Source of the DNA: an uncultured Ellagibacter sp.
GTDB lineage: Bacteria > Actinomycetota > Coriobacteriia > Coriobacteriales > Eggerthellaceae
NCBI GenBank assembly: GCA_934663775.1
Contig: CAKUKU010000004.1
Location: forward strand, 1 to 64,000
Length of the DNA stretch: 64,000 bases
Direction of reading: 5' to 3'
A model generated the notes under the pieces. It saw only the letters and a program-made list of their open reading frames with translations, was not told where the DNA came from and ran no database searches. The position numbers were made by a program, and so were the translations under genes. Positions 1-9,626 of this stretch are shown here, piece by piece (within the stretch, counting starts at the first letter, position 1; each line of letters starts with the position of its first letter).

Positions 1-2508
1 GGCACCGAGAAGTTCAACCAGCTGCCCACCGAGAAGGTCCGCGAGCTCTGCCGCAAGATGGCTGTCGAGCAGGTCGACACGCAGCGCCAGGGCTTCAAGC
101 GCCTGGGCGTGCTTGCCGAGTGGGAAAACCCCTACCTCACCTACGTCAACGACTACGATGCGACCGACGTCGAGATCTTCAAGGCCATCTTCGATCGCGG
201 CGCAATCTATCGCGGCCGCAAGCCGGTCCACTGGTGCTCGCACTGCCACACGGCGCTCGCCGAGGCGGAAATCGAGTACGGCGACGAGGTCAGCCCCGCA
301 ATCTTTGTGCGCTTCGAGATGACCACCGTACCTGCTGGGCTTGAAGCCTGGGAAGGCAAGCTCTGGGTCGACATCTGGACCACCACCCCCTGGACCCTGC
401 CCGCCGATGACATCGTCATCTTGCACCCCGAGGCCGATTACGTCGCGGTCATCCACGACGGCAAAGCCGAGATCATGGCGCGCGCTCTCGTGGAGAAGGA
501 CTGTGAGAAGTTCGGCTACGGCGAGGTCGAGCTCGTGCGCGGCGCCGACGGCGAGCCTTGGAGCATGACCGGCACCGATCTTGCGCACAACAAGTACAAG
601 CAGCCCATCTTCGGCGACCAGGGCGTCGAGGGCGAATTTGTCTACGCCGATTACGTCACCTTGGATGACGGCACCGGCATCGTCCACGGCGCTCCCGGCC
701 ACGGCGTCGACGACTACCTCGTCGGCATGAAGTTCGATATCCCCGTGATCATGCCCGTCGACGATGACGGCCGCTTCTACAAGGGCGACGAGATGGGTAC
801 GGGCGGCCCGTGGTCGGGCATGGAGGTCAACGAAGCCAACCCAAAGATCATCGAGTGGCTGCGCGAGCGTGGCACGCTTATCCTGCATGAGGACATCAAC
901 CACAGCTATCCGCACTGCTGGCGCTGCAAGCAACCCGTCATCTTCCGCGCGACGAGCCAGTGGTTCGTCTCGATGGACAAGGCGCTCGACGATGGCCGCA
1001 CGCTGCGCGAAGAGGCGCTCGAGGAGCTCTCGAAGGTCGCGTTTTATCCGCCCCATGCTGTGAAGCGCATCGGATCCATGGTGGAGGGCCGTCCTGACTG
1101 GTGCATTTCCCGTCAGCGCAACTGGGGTGTGCCTATCCCTGCTTTCACCTGCGAAGACTGTGGCGAAACGGTCGTGAACGACGCAACGCTTGACGCCGTT
1201 ATCGAGCTTTTCCGCAGCAAGGGTTCCGACTGCTGGTTCACCGACGACCCCGCAAGCTACCTCGGCGACGCGTGCGTCTGTCCCAAGTGCGGCGGGCATC
1301 ACCTGAAGGCGAACAAGGATATCCTCGACGTGTGGTGGGATTCGGGCGTCTCGCATACCGCCGTGTGCAAGCATCGCGACAACCTTGAGTTCCCGGCCGA
1401 TATGTACCTCGAAGGCTCCGACCAGCATCGCGGCTGGTTCATGAGCTCGCTTATGACTTCGGTGGGTGCGTACGGCACAGCTCCCTATAAGGCGGTCGTC
1501 TCCCAGGGCTTCACGCTTGACGGCCAAGGCCGCAAGATGTCCAAGTCGCTCGGCAACGTCATCGACCCGAATAAGGAATGCGACACCCGCGGCGCCGACG
1601 TCATGCGTCTGTGGGTCTCTTCCGTCGACACTTCCAACGACGTGACCTGCGACGGTGAGATCCTCTCGCATGTCGGCGAGGCATATCGCAAGATTCGCAA
1701 CACGCTGCGCTTCCTGCTCGGCGAGATCGAGGGCCGCTTCGACCCCGTGACTGACGCTGTGGCGACGGACGATCTTGCGGGCTACGATAAGCTCGCGCTT
1801 GCGCGTCTGTGCCAGGTACATGAAATCGTGACGGAGGCCTACGAAGGTTACCGCTTCAACGTGGTGTACCGCAATCTTTACGACTACGTGACCGAGCTTT
1901 CCAACGGCTACCTCAACGCCACCAAAGACCGCGTTTACTGCGGTCAGGCGGACGGCCAAGATCGCCGCAGCGCTCTCACCGTGTGGGCGCAGATCCTCTC
2001 GATGCTCGTGCACGACCTGCAGCCGATTCTTGCGTTCACCTGCGACGAGGTCATGGCGTTTCTGCCCGAGTCGATTCGCGACGGCCAGACCCGCGCAGCG
2101 CTGCTCGACTGGTACGAGGCCCCTTGGTCCGCCGAGGAAGCCTCCGCGCTGCTTTCCGCCTACAACCAGCTCGCAACGGCACGCGACGTTTTCACCAAGG
2201 CGTTCGAGGAAGCGAAGGAATCGGGTATCGTGACCGAGGGCACGAGCCAAGCGGCGCAGGCCACGCTCACGCTTCCTGCCGACGCTGCAGATGCGCTGGA
2301 AGATGTCGACTTGGCCGAGGTCTTCGTCTGCGCGGCGGTTGAAGTCGTCTCGGGCGAGGGCTTCTCCTGCGTCGTCGCTCCTGCGACAGGCGAGAAGTGC
2401 CCGCGTTGCTGGAATGTGCGCGGGCTCGGCGGCAACGCCAACCATCCGCATGTCTGCGAGCGCTGCGGCGATGTGCTTGATGCAATCGGGTTTACCGAGG
2501 AGGACTAG
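1..2508 (+). CDS. ileS: Isoleucyl-tRNA synthetase, 5'-truncated by the window edge
   Basis: Class I aminoacyl-tRNA synthetase that charges tRNA-Ile in the cytoplasm. The reading frame is open from base 1, so the N-terminal part with the HIGH signature lies outside the window. Visible are the editing-domain region (TTPWTLPAD near 391-417, GIVHGAPGHG near 679), the catalytic KMSKS loop at 1534-1548, and a C-terminal zinc finger with paired CxxC motifs (CPRCWN from 2398, CERCGD ending near 2472). These are characteristic of IleRS rather than ValRS or LeuRS. It ends three bases before the lspA start, so it probably begins the ileS-lspA-pseudouridine synthase-hemH-coaBC run. ATG 58 is only an internal methionine. 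Confidence 0.97.
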   Translation, partial: GTEKFNQLPTEKVRELCRKMAVEQVDTQRQGFKRLGVLAEWENPYLTYVNDYDATDVEIFKAIFDRGAIYRGRKPVHWCSHCHTALAEAEIEYGDEVSPAIFVRFEMTTVPAGLEAWEGKLWVDIWTTTPWTLPADDIVILHPEADYVAVIHDGKAEIMARALVEKDCEKFGYGEVELVRGADGEPWSMTGTDLAHNKYKQPIFGDQGVEGEFVYADYVTLDDGTGIVHGAPGHGVDDYLVGMKFDIPVIMPVDDDGRFYKGDEMGTGGPWSGMEVNEANPKIIEWLRERGTLILHEDINHSYPHCWRCKQPVIFRATSQWFVSMDKALDDGRTLREEALEELSKVAFYPPHAVKRIGSMVEGRPDWCISRQRNWGVPIPAFTCEDCGETVVNDATLDAVIELFRSKGSDCWFTDDPASYLGDACVCPKCGGHHLKANKDILDVWWDSGVSHTAVCKHRDNLEFPADMYLEGSDQHRGWFMSSLMTSVGAYGTAPYKAVVSQGFTLDGQGRKMSKSLGNVIDPNKECDTRGADVMRLWVSSVDTSNDVTCDGEILSHVGEAYRKIRNTLRFLLGEIEGRFDPVTDAVATDDLAGYDKLALARLCQVHEIVTEAYEGYRFNVVYRNLYDYVTELSNGYLNATKDRVYCGQADGQDRRSALTVWAQILSMLVHDLQPILAFTCDEVMAFLPESIRDGQTRAALLDWYEAPWSAEEASALLSAYNQLATARDVFTKAFEEAKESGIVTEGTSQAAQATLTLPADAADALEDVDLAEVFVCAAVEVVSGEGFSCVVAPATGEKCPRCWNVRGLGGNANHPHVCERCGDVLDAIGFTEED

Positions 2509-2511
2509 CGC

Positions 2512-3066
2512 TTGAGCGCGGAAAACACCAACGCAGAAGGGCGGACCGCACGCGCCGTGGCGCGGCGGTTCGCCGTGTTTATCCCCATCGTTGTGGTGTG
2601 GCTTGTCCTCGACCAGGCTTCGAAGCTGTATTTCAACGGCGCCTACCACGCGGGGCAGGTGATCTCCGACCCGATTCTCGGCATCTTCCGCTTCCATCTC
2701 GTCTACAACACGGGCGGTGCCTGGAGCATCTTCTCGGGTGCCACCTGGGCACTCGGCGCGTTCTCGCTGGTGGTTTGCATCGCGCTTACGGCGTATCTTG
2801 CGCTTACCCCATCACGCCCGAACGCGGGCGAGCTTATCGGAATCTCGCTTGTCGTTGCGGGCGGCATCGGCAACGCGATCGACCGTTTCACGCTCGGCTT
2901 CGTCGTCGACTTCATCGAGCCGACGTTCATCGATTTCCCTATCTTCAACGTTGCGGACATCGGTGTGACCTGCGGAATTGTATTGATTATCGTGTCGCTT
3001 CTCATCCATGAGCGCACCGAGGCGAAACGCGCGGTGCGTGGAAGCGAAAACGGGGGTGGGGAATAG
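2512..3066 (+). CDS. lspA: Lipoprotein signal peptidase II
   Basis: Membrane aspartyl protease that removes signal peptides from lipidated prolipoproteins. The 184-residue product has about four hydrophobic helices and the family signatures NTGGAWS, GGIGNAIDR and FNVADIG; the two aspartates in the last two motifs are the expected catalytic pair. The start is TTG at 2512, supported by GAGGAGG at 2497-2503 inside the end of ileS. It abuts the downstream pseudouridine synthase gene. The ileS-lspA-rluD order is a common bacterial arrangement. The soluble N-terminal 20 residues are longer than in some homologues, with nothing else unusual. Confidence 0.96.
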   Translation: MSAENTNAEGRTARAVARRFAVFIPIVVVWLVLDQASKLYFNGAYHAGQVISDPILGIFRFHLVYNTGGAWSIFSGATWALGAFSLVVCIALTAYLALTPSRPNAGELIGISLVVAGGIGNAIDRFTLGFVVDFIEPTFIDFPIFNVADIGVTCGIVLIIVSLLIHERTEAKRAVRGSENGGGE

Positions 3067-4119
3067 ATGGCGCGCATGCTGAGTTACTCCGCCACGGCGC
3101 TCGATGCGGGGGAGCGGCTCGATTCGCTGCTTGCCGCGCGCTCGTGCTTCGCGAGCCGCAGCGCTGCCGCGCGGGCGATCGAGTCAGGTAATGTCTTCGT
3201 GAACGGGGCGAACGTTGCCAAGAAGTATGCGGTCTCCGCGGGCGACATGATCGTCTACCAGGAAGAGGAAGAGGTTGAGGCTGGCCCGGTAATGGGACAG
3301 CCAATCGACCTTGACATCCGCTTCGAGGACGATGACCTTATCGTTTTGTCCAAGCAGATCGGGCTCGTGTGCCATCCCTCCGTCGACCACGCCGACGGGA
3401 CCCTCGTGAACGCGCTCATCTATCATTGTGGGGCCGACCACCTTTGCAACGTGCAGGGCGAGGACGACCGCCTCGGCATCGTGCACCGTCTCGACCGCGA
3501 TACGTCGGGTCTTATGCTCGCAGCGAAGACCGATGCAGCTGGCTATGCCCTTATGGAGGATATCCGCGATCGCGCGGTCGATCGCCATTACCTTGCGCTC
3601 GTTCACGGCGTGATCGCGCCGGACACGGGCATGATCGACGCGCCCATCGCGCGAAGTGCCAACGAACGCACGCGCATGGCTGTTCGCGATGTGCCGTCTG
3701 CCCGCGATGCCGTCACCACGTTCCGCGTGCTTGAGCGTTTCGAGCCGCGCCAGCACGACGACGGCTACACGCTCATCGATTGCAAGCTATTCACGGGGCG
3801 TACGCACCAGATTCGCGTGCATATGCAGTACGCGAAGCATCCGCTTGTTGGCGATCCCGTTTACACGGCGAACGGGCCGAAGGATGCGCGCGCCCAGCTG
3901 GGGCTCAAACGGCAGTTCCTCCACTCGTTTAAGATCCGCTTCACCCACCCCGAGACCTCCGAGGAGCTCGAGTTCGCCGACAATCTGCCGCGCGACTTGG
4001 CAGAGGTGCTCGGCGCCCTGGCCGATCGAAGCCGCGGCCTAACCGATGCCGGCCGGGAAGTGGCCGCCCTCTTGGCGGACGCCCCCCATCCTTCGGTCGA
4101 GGGCGAGCTACCCGAATAG
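3067..4119 (+). CDS. rluD: RluA/RluD-family 23S rRNA pseudouridine synthase
   Basis: Isomerises specific uridines to pseudouridine, most likely in 23S rRNA. The 350-residue protein has an N-terminal S4-like RNA-binding domain (residues about 15-75, with SRSAAARAIESGNVFVNG), then the catalytic domain with the signature GIVHRLDRDTSGLML (catalytic Asp in RLDRDTSG) and the uracil-contacting GRTHQIRVHM motif. S4 plus this catalytic domain fits RluD or RluC/YlyB-type enzymes. The target uridines cannot be read from sequence, so the symbol is by family and by position after lspA. The ATG start directly follows the lspA stop, with GGTGGGG upstream. Confidence 0.9.
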   Translation: MARMLSYSATALDAGERLDSLLAARSCFASRSAAARAIESGNVFVNGANVAKKYAVSAGDMIVYQEEEEVEAGPVMGQPIDLDIRFEDDDLIVLSKQIGLVCHPSVDHADGTLVNALIYHCGADHLCNVQGEDDRLGIVHRLDRDTSGLMLAAKTDAAGYALMEDIRDRAVDRHYLALVHGVIAPDTGMIDAPIARSANERTRMAVRDVPSARDAVTTFRVLERFEPRQHDDGYTLIDCKLFTGRTHQIRVHMQYAKHPLVGDPVYTANGPKDARAQLGLKRQFLHSFKIRFTHPETSEELEFADNLPRDLAEVLGALADRSRGLTDAGREVAALLADAPHPSVEGELPE

Positions 4120-4131
4120 GAGTGATGCGTT

Positions 4132-5154
4132 ATGGCGTTGCATGGCAAAGAGAAAGTGGGCGTGCTTCTCGTGAACACGGGGACGCCGTCGGCACCTGAG
4201 CCGAAGGCCGTCAAGCGCTACCTGGCACAATTCCTCATGGATAAGCACATCGCGCCCATGAACCGTTTCATCTGGTGGTTCATCCTTCACTTGGCCATCT
4301 TGCCGAAGCGAAGCGTTGCATCGGCCGAGAAGTACCGACAGATTTGGACACCCGAAGGGTCGCCCTTGCTCGTGACGCACAAGGCGCTCGCCGCGGCGCT
4401 TGAGGCGCGCCTTGAAAGCGAGGGCTTCGATGCCCCCGTGCGCATCGCGATGAACTACGGCGAACCGCCCATCAAGAAGGCTCTCCGCGAATTCCGCGAG
4501 CTTGAATGCGATCGCATCGTCGTGTTGCCGCTCTATCCGCAGACCGCTCACAGCACGACGCTCTCCGTGAAAGACGGAGTGGCCCGCGCGGTGCGTCGTG
4601 CCCACTGGAAGGGCGACACGACGATTGTCGAGGGGTACGCTGAGCACCCGAGCTATATCCGCGCGCTCGCCGCCTCGATCGAACACGCCGAGTTCGGCCA
4701 GCAGCCAGGCGACCGCCTCGTGTTCTCGTTTCACTCCATCCCGCTTGTCGATATCGAAGACGGGGACACCTACGAGCTGCAAACGGGATCCACGAGCTTG
4801 CATGTTGCCGATGAGCTGGGCCTCGATCGGAAGACGTGGACGATAAGCTACCATTGCCGCTTCGATAAGTCACGCTCATGGCTCTCTCCTTTCACGAAGG
4901 ACGCGCTCGCGCGCTTAGCGGAAGTTGACGGCGGCCGCACCTTCGTCGTCTGCCCCGGTTTCGCGGTCGATTGCCTGGAGACGCACTTCGATGTGGAGCT
5001 TGAGTTCCGCGAGCTATATCGAGATGCGCTCGCTGATGCGGGGCATCCCGCAGACGACGCGCGCTTCGTGTATATACCCTGCTTGAACCAAAGCCGCGCG
5101 CATGCCCGCGCTCTCTCCGATGTTCTCAAGCCCTACCTGGGGAAAGGGGAGTGA
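4132..5154 (+). CDS. hemH: Ferrochelatase
   Basis: Inserts ferrous iron into a porphyrin at the end of haem synthesis. The 340-residue protein starts KVGVLLVNTGTP, typical of the family, and has the metal-site histidine in FSFHSIPL (near 4724) and the acidic C-terminal signature CPGFAVDCLETHFDVELE (near 4954). CPGFAVDCLET resembles the proteobacterial protoporphyrin type more than the short monoderm coproporphyrin type, but the substrate is an inference. ATG 4132 is preceded by AGGAGTG. The stop overlaps the ribosome-binding region of coaBC, suggesting coupled expression. Other haem genes are not in the window. Confidence 0.93.
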   Translation: MALHGKEKVGVLLVNTGTPSAPEPKAVKRYLAQFLMDKHIAPMNRFIWWFILHLAILPKRSVASAEKYRQIWTPEGSPLLVTHKALAAALEARLESEGFDAPVRIAMNYGEPPIKKALREFRELECDRIVVLPLYPQTAHSTTLSVKDGVARAVRRAHWKGDTTIVEGYAEHPSYIRALAASIEHAEFGQQPGDRLVFSFHSIPLVDIEDGDTYELQTGSTSLHVADELGLDRKTWTISYHCRFDKSRSWLSPFTKDALARLAEVDGGRTFVVCPGFAVDCLETHFDVELEFRELYRDALADAGHPADDARFVYIPCLNQSRAHARALSDVLKPYLGKGE

Positions 5155-5158
5155 TGAA

Positions 5159-6403
5159 GTGAGCAGGGTGTGCTTTGACGACGCGCGCTCCAAAGGGGCC
5201 GACCGCGCAGACGCGCCACGGGTTCTTCTGGGCGTGACCGGGTGCATCGCCGCCTACAAGTCCTGCGAGATCCTGCGTGGGCTTCAGAAGGCGGGCGTGC
5301 GCGTGAAGGTCGTCATGACGAAAAACGCCTGTGAGTTCGTGGGACCCGCCACCTTCCGCGCGCTTTCGCACGAGCCGGTCGCCATCGACACGTTCGGCGA
5401 CGGGCCGGGCGACCCCATTCACCACGTGTCGCTCGCCGAGGAGTGCGATTTGTTTCTCATCGCGCCGTGCACGGCGAATGTCATGGCGAAGATGGCGGCG
5501 GGGATTGCCGATGACCTGCTCACCACGACGGCGCTTGCGTGTACGGCCCCCATCCTCGTCGCGCCCGCGATGAACGTGCATATGTACGAGGCCGAGGCCA
5601 CAAGGCAGAACATGCGCACGCTCGCCTCGCGGGGCGTTCGCTTCATCGAGGCGGAGGAGGGGTATCTGGCCTGCGGCGATGTTGGGCGCGGGCGCTTGGC
5701 CGACCCCGATGCCGTTGTCGCGTGCGTGCTTCATGCGCTAGGGCGCGTTCATGATTTGGCGGGCAAGCGCGTTCTCGTGACGGCGGGGCCGACCGTCGAG
5801 CCGATCGACGCGGTCCGCTACATTTCGAACCCCTCGACGGGCAAGATGGGCTTCGCGCTTGCCGAGGCGGCTGCTTCGCGCGGCGCTTCCGTGACGCTTG
5901 TCACCGGCCCGGTCGCGCTCGAAGATGCCTCCGGCGTGGCGATGGTGCGCGTGAAGACGGCGCTCGAAATGAAGGTCGCGGTTGATGCGGCGTTTCCCGA
6001 TGCCGATATTGCGGTGTTCTCGGCGGCGGTGTCCGATTTTCGTCCCAGCGAAGTATCGGGTCGGAAGCTTAAGAAGGGCGCAGACGACGCAGCGCTCGCG
6101 CATATCGACCTTATCGAGAACCCCGACATCCTCGCATCTTGCGGCGCCCGCAAAAGACCCGATCAGGTGGTTGTCGGGTTCGCTGCCGAAACGGACGACG
6201 TAATCGACAACGCGCGCGCGAAGCTCGCCCGCAAAGGCGCCGACTTCATCGTGGCGAATGACGTCTCGCGAGGAAGGGCGTTTGGGTCTGCGACCGATAC
6301 TGCCGCTTTCGTGGATGCTTCAGGGGAAGAGCATCTTCCTGAACTCGGAAAACGTCAGCTCGCCGACCATATCTTCGACAAAGCGCTCAATTTCTTGAAA
6401 TAA
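5159..6403 (+). CDS. coaBC: Bifunctional phosphopantothenoylcysteine decarboxylase/synthetase
   Basis: Catalyses two coenzyme A steps: condensation of 4'-phosphopantothenate with cysteine (CoaB, C-terminal) and flavin-dependent decarboxylation (CoaC, N-terminal). The CoaC half shows GVTGCIAAYKS, the HHVSLAEECD histidine and PAMNVHMYEAEATRQN; the CoaB half shows VLVTAGPTVEPIDAVRYISN, IENPDI and FIVANDVS. I chose GTG 5159 because AGGGGAG at 5145-5151 is correctly spaced and the GVTGCIAAYK core then sits near residue 22; the in-frame ATG at 5102 lies well inside hemH. About 414 residues, normal for the fusion. Confidence 0.95.
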   Translation: MSRVCFDDARSKGADRADAPRVLLGVTGCIAAYKSCEILRGLQKAGVRVKVVMTKNACEFVGPATFRALSHEPVAIDTFGDGPGDPIHHVSLAEECDLFLIAPCTANVMAKMAAGIADDLLTTTALACTAPILVAPAMNVHMYEAEATRQNMRTLASRGVRFIEAEEGYLACGDVGRGRLADPDAVVACVLHALGRVHDLAGKRVLVTAGPTVEPIDAVRYISNPSTGKMGFALAEAAASRGASVTLVTGPVALEDASGVAMVRVKTALEMKVAVDAAFPDADIAVFSAAVSDFRPSEVSGRKLKKGADDAALAHIDLIENPDILASCGARKRPDQVVVGFAAETDDVIDNARAKLARKGADFIVANDVSRGRAFGSATDTAAFVDASGEEHLPELGKRQLADHIFDKALNFLK

Positions 6404-6407
6404 GGGC

Positions 6408-6436
6408 TTGAAACCCATCAACGGTAACGCTATTAT
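6408..6436 (+). promoter_or_regulatory. Promoter of tRNA-Pro
   Basis: A -35 element TTGAAA (6408-6413) and a -10 element TATTAT (6431-6436) are separated by exactly 17 bases, ending about 36 bases before the mature tRNA. This is a good match to a housekeeping-sigma promoter and is well placed. It lies just downstream of the coaBC stop. Confidence 0.7.
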
Positions 6437-6472
6437 AAACAAGCTGTCTTAAGCGGACGGCAACAAATGAAT

Positions 6473-6549
<77 letters not shown>

Positions 6550-6558
6550 GCTTATGCA

Positions 6559-6594
6559 AGCGGGTCAGATTTTTAATCTGACCCGCTTTTTCTT
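6559..6594 (+). terminator. Intrinsic terminator after tRNA-Pro
   Basis: A perfect 12-bp inverted repeat, AGCGGGTCAGAT (6559-6570) and ATCTGACCCGCT (6576-6587), with a 5-base loop, is followed by a T-rich run (TTTTTCTTTCTT). Classical rho-independent terminator, 9 bases past the tRNA. Confidence 0.93.
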
Positions 6595-6787
6595 TCTTCT
6601 GCTCAAATGCTACTCGCACGATAGCCCTTTTACCGAAGGATTTTGCCCCGCGCGATAGGGGAGCGAGCCGCTTGGCTTCCTTTTGCTAGAGTTGATAGCA
6701 CGCGAGGTCTCGCGGTTGCCTTTTCAAAATGCGCGCAGCGCAGCCCTCTTCGGGGCAAAGGCCTTTACTCAAGCAAAGGAGTATGCG

Positions 6788-8728
6788 ATGGAGCTTATAG
6801 CTTCCCTCATTGCGGTGCCCGCTGTGGCGGCATTGCTGCTTCTCGTCATCAGGAACGACCATGCGCGCGACGTGGTGGCGATCGCGTTCGCCACGCTCAT
6901 CGGGGTGCTCTCCATCGCGTTCGCGGTTGCGTTCGCGGGTTCCGGGACCTACGAGTTTTCGCTTCCTGCCGAATGGGGGCATCCGTTATCCCTGGTGAAC
7001 CTCGCCATCGATCTCGCGGTCGCAATCTTTATCGTGTGCTATGCGGTTCGCTACAAGCGCGCGCTCGCCTTCGGCTTAGCGGCGCTCCAGATTGTCGTGG
7101 CGCTGTGGTTCGAGTTCGCCGTCCAGGCGGGCGCCGACTTCTCCACCACGATGCGCGTCGACTCGCTCGGAGTCATCATGGTGCTCATCATCGGCATCGT
7201 GGGATCGGGCATCTGCGTGTACGCGCTCGGCTACATGAAGGATTTCCAGGAGCATGAGCAGCATGAGAACCCCAAGGCGCGCGATCGGCGCCCGTGGTTT
7301 TTCGCCATCATGTTCGCGTTTCTGTCCGCCATGTTCAACATCGTGCTCGTTGACAACATGGCGTGGATGTACACGGCTTGGGAAGTCACCACGCTGTGCT
7401 CGTTTCTGCTCATCGGGTTCACCAAGTCCGAGGAGGCTATCAACAATGCCTTCCGCCAGATCGTGATGAACCTGCTCGGCGGCGTTGCGTTCCAATTTTC
7501 CCTTGTTTACTTGGGCGTTTTCGGGATGCCGCTTTCCTTCGCGACGTTCGTCGAGCTCGGGAGCGCATACCCGGCGCTCGTCGCGCTCCCGGTGACGCTG
7601 CTTGCGTTCGCGGGGCTCACGAAGGCCGCACAGATGCCCTTCCACACCTGGCTTCTGGGCGCTATGGTCGCCCCGACGCCGACGTCGGCGCTTCTGCACT
7701 CGTCGACCATGGTCAAGGCAGGCGTGTTTCTGCTCGTGAAACTCTCGCCCATCTTCGCGGTAAGCTTGGTGCCCTCCGTGATGGTGGTGCTCACAGGTGG
7801 CCTCACCTTCGCGCTGTGCTCGTTTATGGCCATCTCGCAGAGCAACGCGAAGCGCGTGCTCGCGTATTCCACCATTGCCAACCTCGGCCTCATCACCGCA
7901 TGTGCGGGCGTGGGAACCCCCGAGGCCGTTTGGGCGGCAATTCTGCTCATCATCTTCCATGCGGTCGCGAAGAGCCTGCTGTTCCTGTGCGTCGGCACCG
8001 CCGAGCACCACATCGGCAGCCGCAACATCGAGGACATGGATCTGCTCTTCGAGCGCATGCCGCGCCTTGCCCGCTTCATGATGCTCGGCATCATGTGCAT
8101 GTTCGTGGCGCCTTTCGGTATGCTTATTGCGAAATGGGCGACGCTTGTGTCCTTCGTCGTCACGGGCAACGTGGCGCTCATCATCCTGCTCGCGTTCGGC
8201 TCAGCCGCCACCTTCATGTTCTGGGCGAAATGGCTCGGCAAGCTCTCGGGAATTGCGGGTGAGCCGCAAAACGTCGAGCTTTCGGTCCACAAGACCGAGT
8301 GGGCGGCACTTCTTTTGATGGCGGGGCTTGTGTGCGTGACGTGCGTGCTCCTGCCGCTTTTGTCCTCCGGCCTGGTCGTGCCCTATCTCCAAACCGTGTT
8401 CGGCTATGGCGGCCAGGATATCTCGGACGGCAATCTCTGGATCGCCGCCATCTGTGCGGTGCTCGTAATCCTCATGCTCTTCGTGGGTATCGGTCGCTCC
8501 TCGAAGCAGCGCAAGGTCGACGTGTACCTCTCCGGCGCATCCGCCGACAACGCGGCGCGCACGTTTCGCGGCTCGATGTCTGTGCCCGTGGCTGCCACGT
8601 CGCGCAATATGTACCTCGACGGAATCTTCGGCGAGGAACGCATCGCGCCCGTCGGCTCGGGCGTGTGCATCGTGCTCATGGTTGCGGCTATTGTCTGGGC
8701 TGCGGCGACGCTGCCGGGCTTGATGTAG
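6788..8728 (+). CDS. echA: Ech hydrogenase subunit A (NuoL/antiporter-like membrane protein)
   Basis: Large ion-translocating membrane subunit of an energy-converting hydrogenase, homologous to NuoL/Mrp antiporter subunits. The 646-residue protein has roughly 15 hydrophobic helices, with the antiporter-core signature around residues 220-350 (WMYTAWEVTTLCSFLLIGFT, AQMPFHTWLLGAM, PTSALLHSSTMVKAG). It is the first of six genes matching echABCDEF in order. ATG 6788 is preceded by AAAGGAG at 6775-6781; the open frame continues upstream to 6683 without a better ribosome-binding site. I see no convincing promoter in the 190 bases between the tRNA terminator and this start. A generic Nuo/Mrp subunit is excluded by the neighbours. 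Confidence 0.92.
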   Translation: MELIASLIAVPAVAALLLLVIRNDHARDVVAIAFATLIGVLSIAFAVAFAGSGTYEFSLPAEWGHPLSLVNLAIDLAVAIFIVCYAVRYKRALAFGLAALQIVVALWFEFAVQAGADFSTTMRVDSLGVIMVLIIGIVGSGICVYALGYMKDFQEHEQHENPKARDRRPWFFAIMFAFLSAMFNIVLVDNMAWMYTAWEVTTLCSFLLIGFTKSEEAINNAFRQIVMNLLGGVAFQFSLVYLGVFGMPLSFATFVELGSAYPALVALPVTLLAFAGLTKAAQMPFHTWLLGAMVAPTPTSALLHSSTMVKAGVFLLVKLSPIFAVSLVPSVMVVLTGGLTFALCSFMAISQSNAKRVLAYSTIANLGLITACAGVGTPEAVWAAILLIIFHAVAKSLLFLCVGTAEHHIGSRNIEDMDLLFERMPRLARFMMLGIMCMFVAPFGMLIAKWATLVSFVVTGNVALIILLAFGSAATFMFWAKWLGKLSGIAGEPQNVELSVHKTEWAALLLMAGLVCVTCVLLPLLSSGLVVPYLQTVFGYGGQDISDGNLWIAAICAVLVILMLFVGIGRSSKQRKVDVYLSGASADNAARTFRGSMSVPVAATSRNMYLDGIFGEERIAPVGSGVCIVLMVAAIVWAAATLPGLM

Positions 8729-8744
8729 GAAGGCGAGGATTCAC

Positions 8745-9614
8745 ATGACGATTATCACCACGGTCATCGGCATCATCGCGTTCGCGATTGCGGGTCCCGT
8801 CATCGGCTGCTTGCTCGCGGGGCTTGACCGCATCATCTCCGCGCGCATGCAGGGGCGCGTCGGCCCCCCGCTTCTGCAGCCCTACTACGACGTTCGCAAG
8901 CTCTTCTCCAAGGAAAACGTCTCCGTGAACACCTCCGAGCATGTCTATATCCTGTTCGCATTCGTGTTCACCCTGGTGGCGGGCGGCGTGTTCTTCTCGG
9001 GTGGCAACCTGCTTTTAAGCGTGTTCCTCGTGACGCTCTCGTCGCTTCTCTTCATCGTCGCCGCGTACTCCACGCGCTCGCCGTATTCCGAAATCGGCGC
9101 CGCGCGCGAAACGCTGCAGGCGATGTCCTACGAACCGATGCTCTACCTCATGTGCGTCGCATTCTTCATGGCGACGGGCTGGTTCGACGTGGCGGGCGTG
9201 TTCACGCTCGACGCCCCTGCGGTCACGACCGCGTGGCTTGCGTTTCTGGGCTTTCTGTTTGTGCTCACGATCAAGCTCCGCAAGTCGCCTTTCGACATTT
9301 CCATGTCGCATCATGCGCACCAGGAGATCGTGCGCGGCGTCACCACCGAGATGAGCGGACCGACGCTCGGCTTGGTGGAAGTGATGCACTGGTGCGAGAA
9401 CGTGCTGTTCATGGGCTGGGTCGCCATGTTCTTCGTATGGGGAAACCCGCTCTCGATCGTGCTCGCGATCGTGGTCGTGCTTGCGGTGTACTTCCTCGAA
9501 ATCTGGATCGACAACAACTTCGCGCGCGTGAAGTGGCAGCTCATGTTGAAATCCGCATGGCTCGTCGCGCTTGTCGCCGGCGGCGTGAACGTGGCCGTTC
9601 TGGCCTACCTGTAA
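8745..9614 (+). CDS. echB: Ech hydrogenase subunit B (NuoH-like membrane protein)
   Basis: Membrane subunit that anchors the hydrogenase module and forms the NuoH-type half-channel. The 289-residue protein has about eight hydrophobic helices; RISARMQGRVGPPLLQPYYD (residues near 28-47) and KLRKSPFDISMSHHAHQE are NuoH-family loops with conserved charged residues, and YSEIGAARETLQAMSYEP corresponds to the quinone-cavity loop of NuoH. It lies 16 bases downstream of echA. The His-rich SHHAHQEIVRG stretch is typical of Ech/Hyc-type rather than complex I subunits. Confidence 0.93.
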   Translation: MTIITTVIGIIAFAIAGPVIGCLLAGLDRIISARMQGRVGPPLLQPYYDVRKLFSKENVSVNTSEHVYILFAFVFTLVAGGVFFSGGNLLLSVFLVTLSSLLFIVAAYSTRSPYSEIGAARETLQAMSYEPMLYLMCVAFFMATGWFDVAGVFTLDAPAVTTAWLAFLGFLFVLTIKLRKSPFDISMSHHAHQEIVRGVTTEMSGPTLGLVEVMHWCENVLFMGWVAMFFVWGNPLSIVLAIVVVLAVYFLEIWIDNNFARVKWQLMLKSAWLVALVAGGVNVAVLAYL

Positions 9615-9626
9615 GGAGGCGTACTT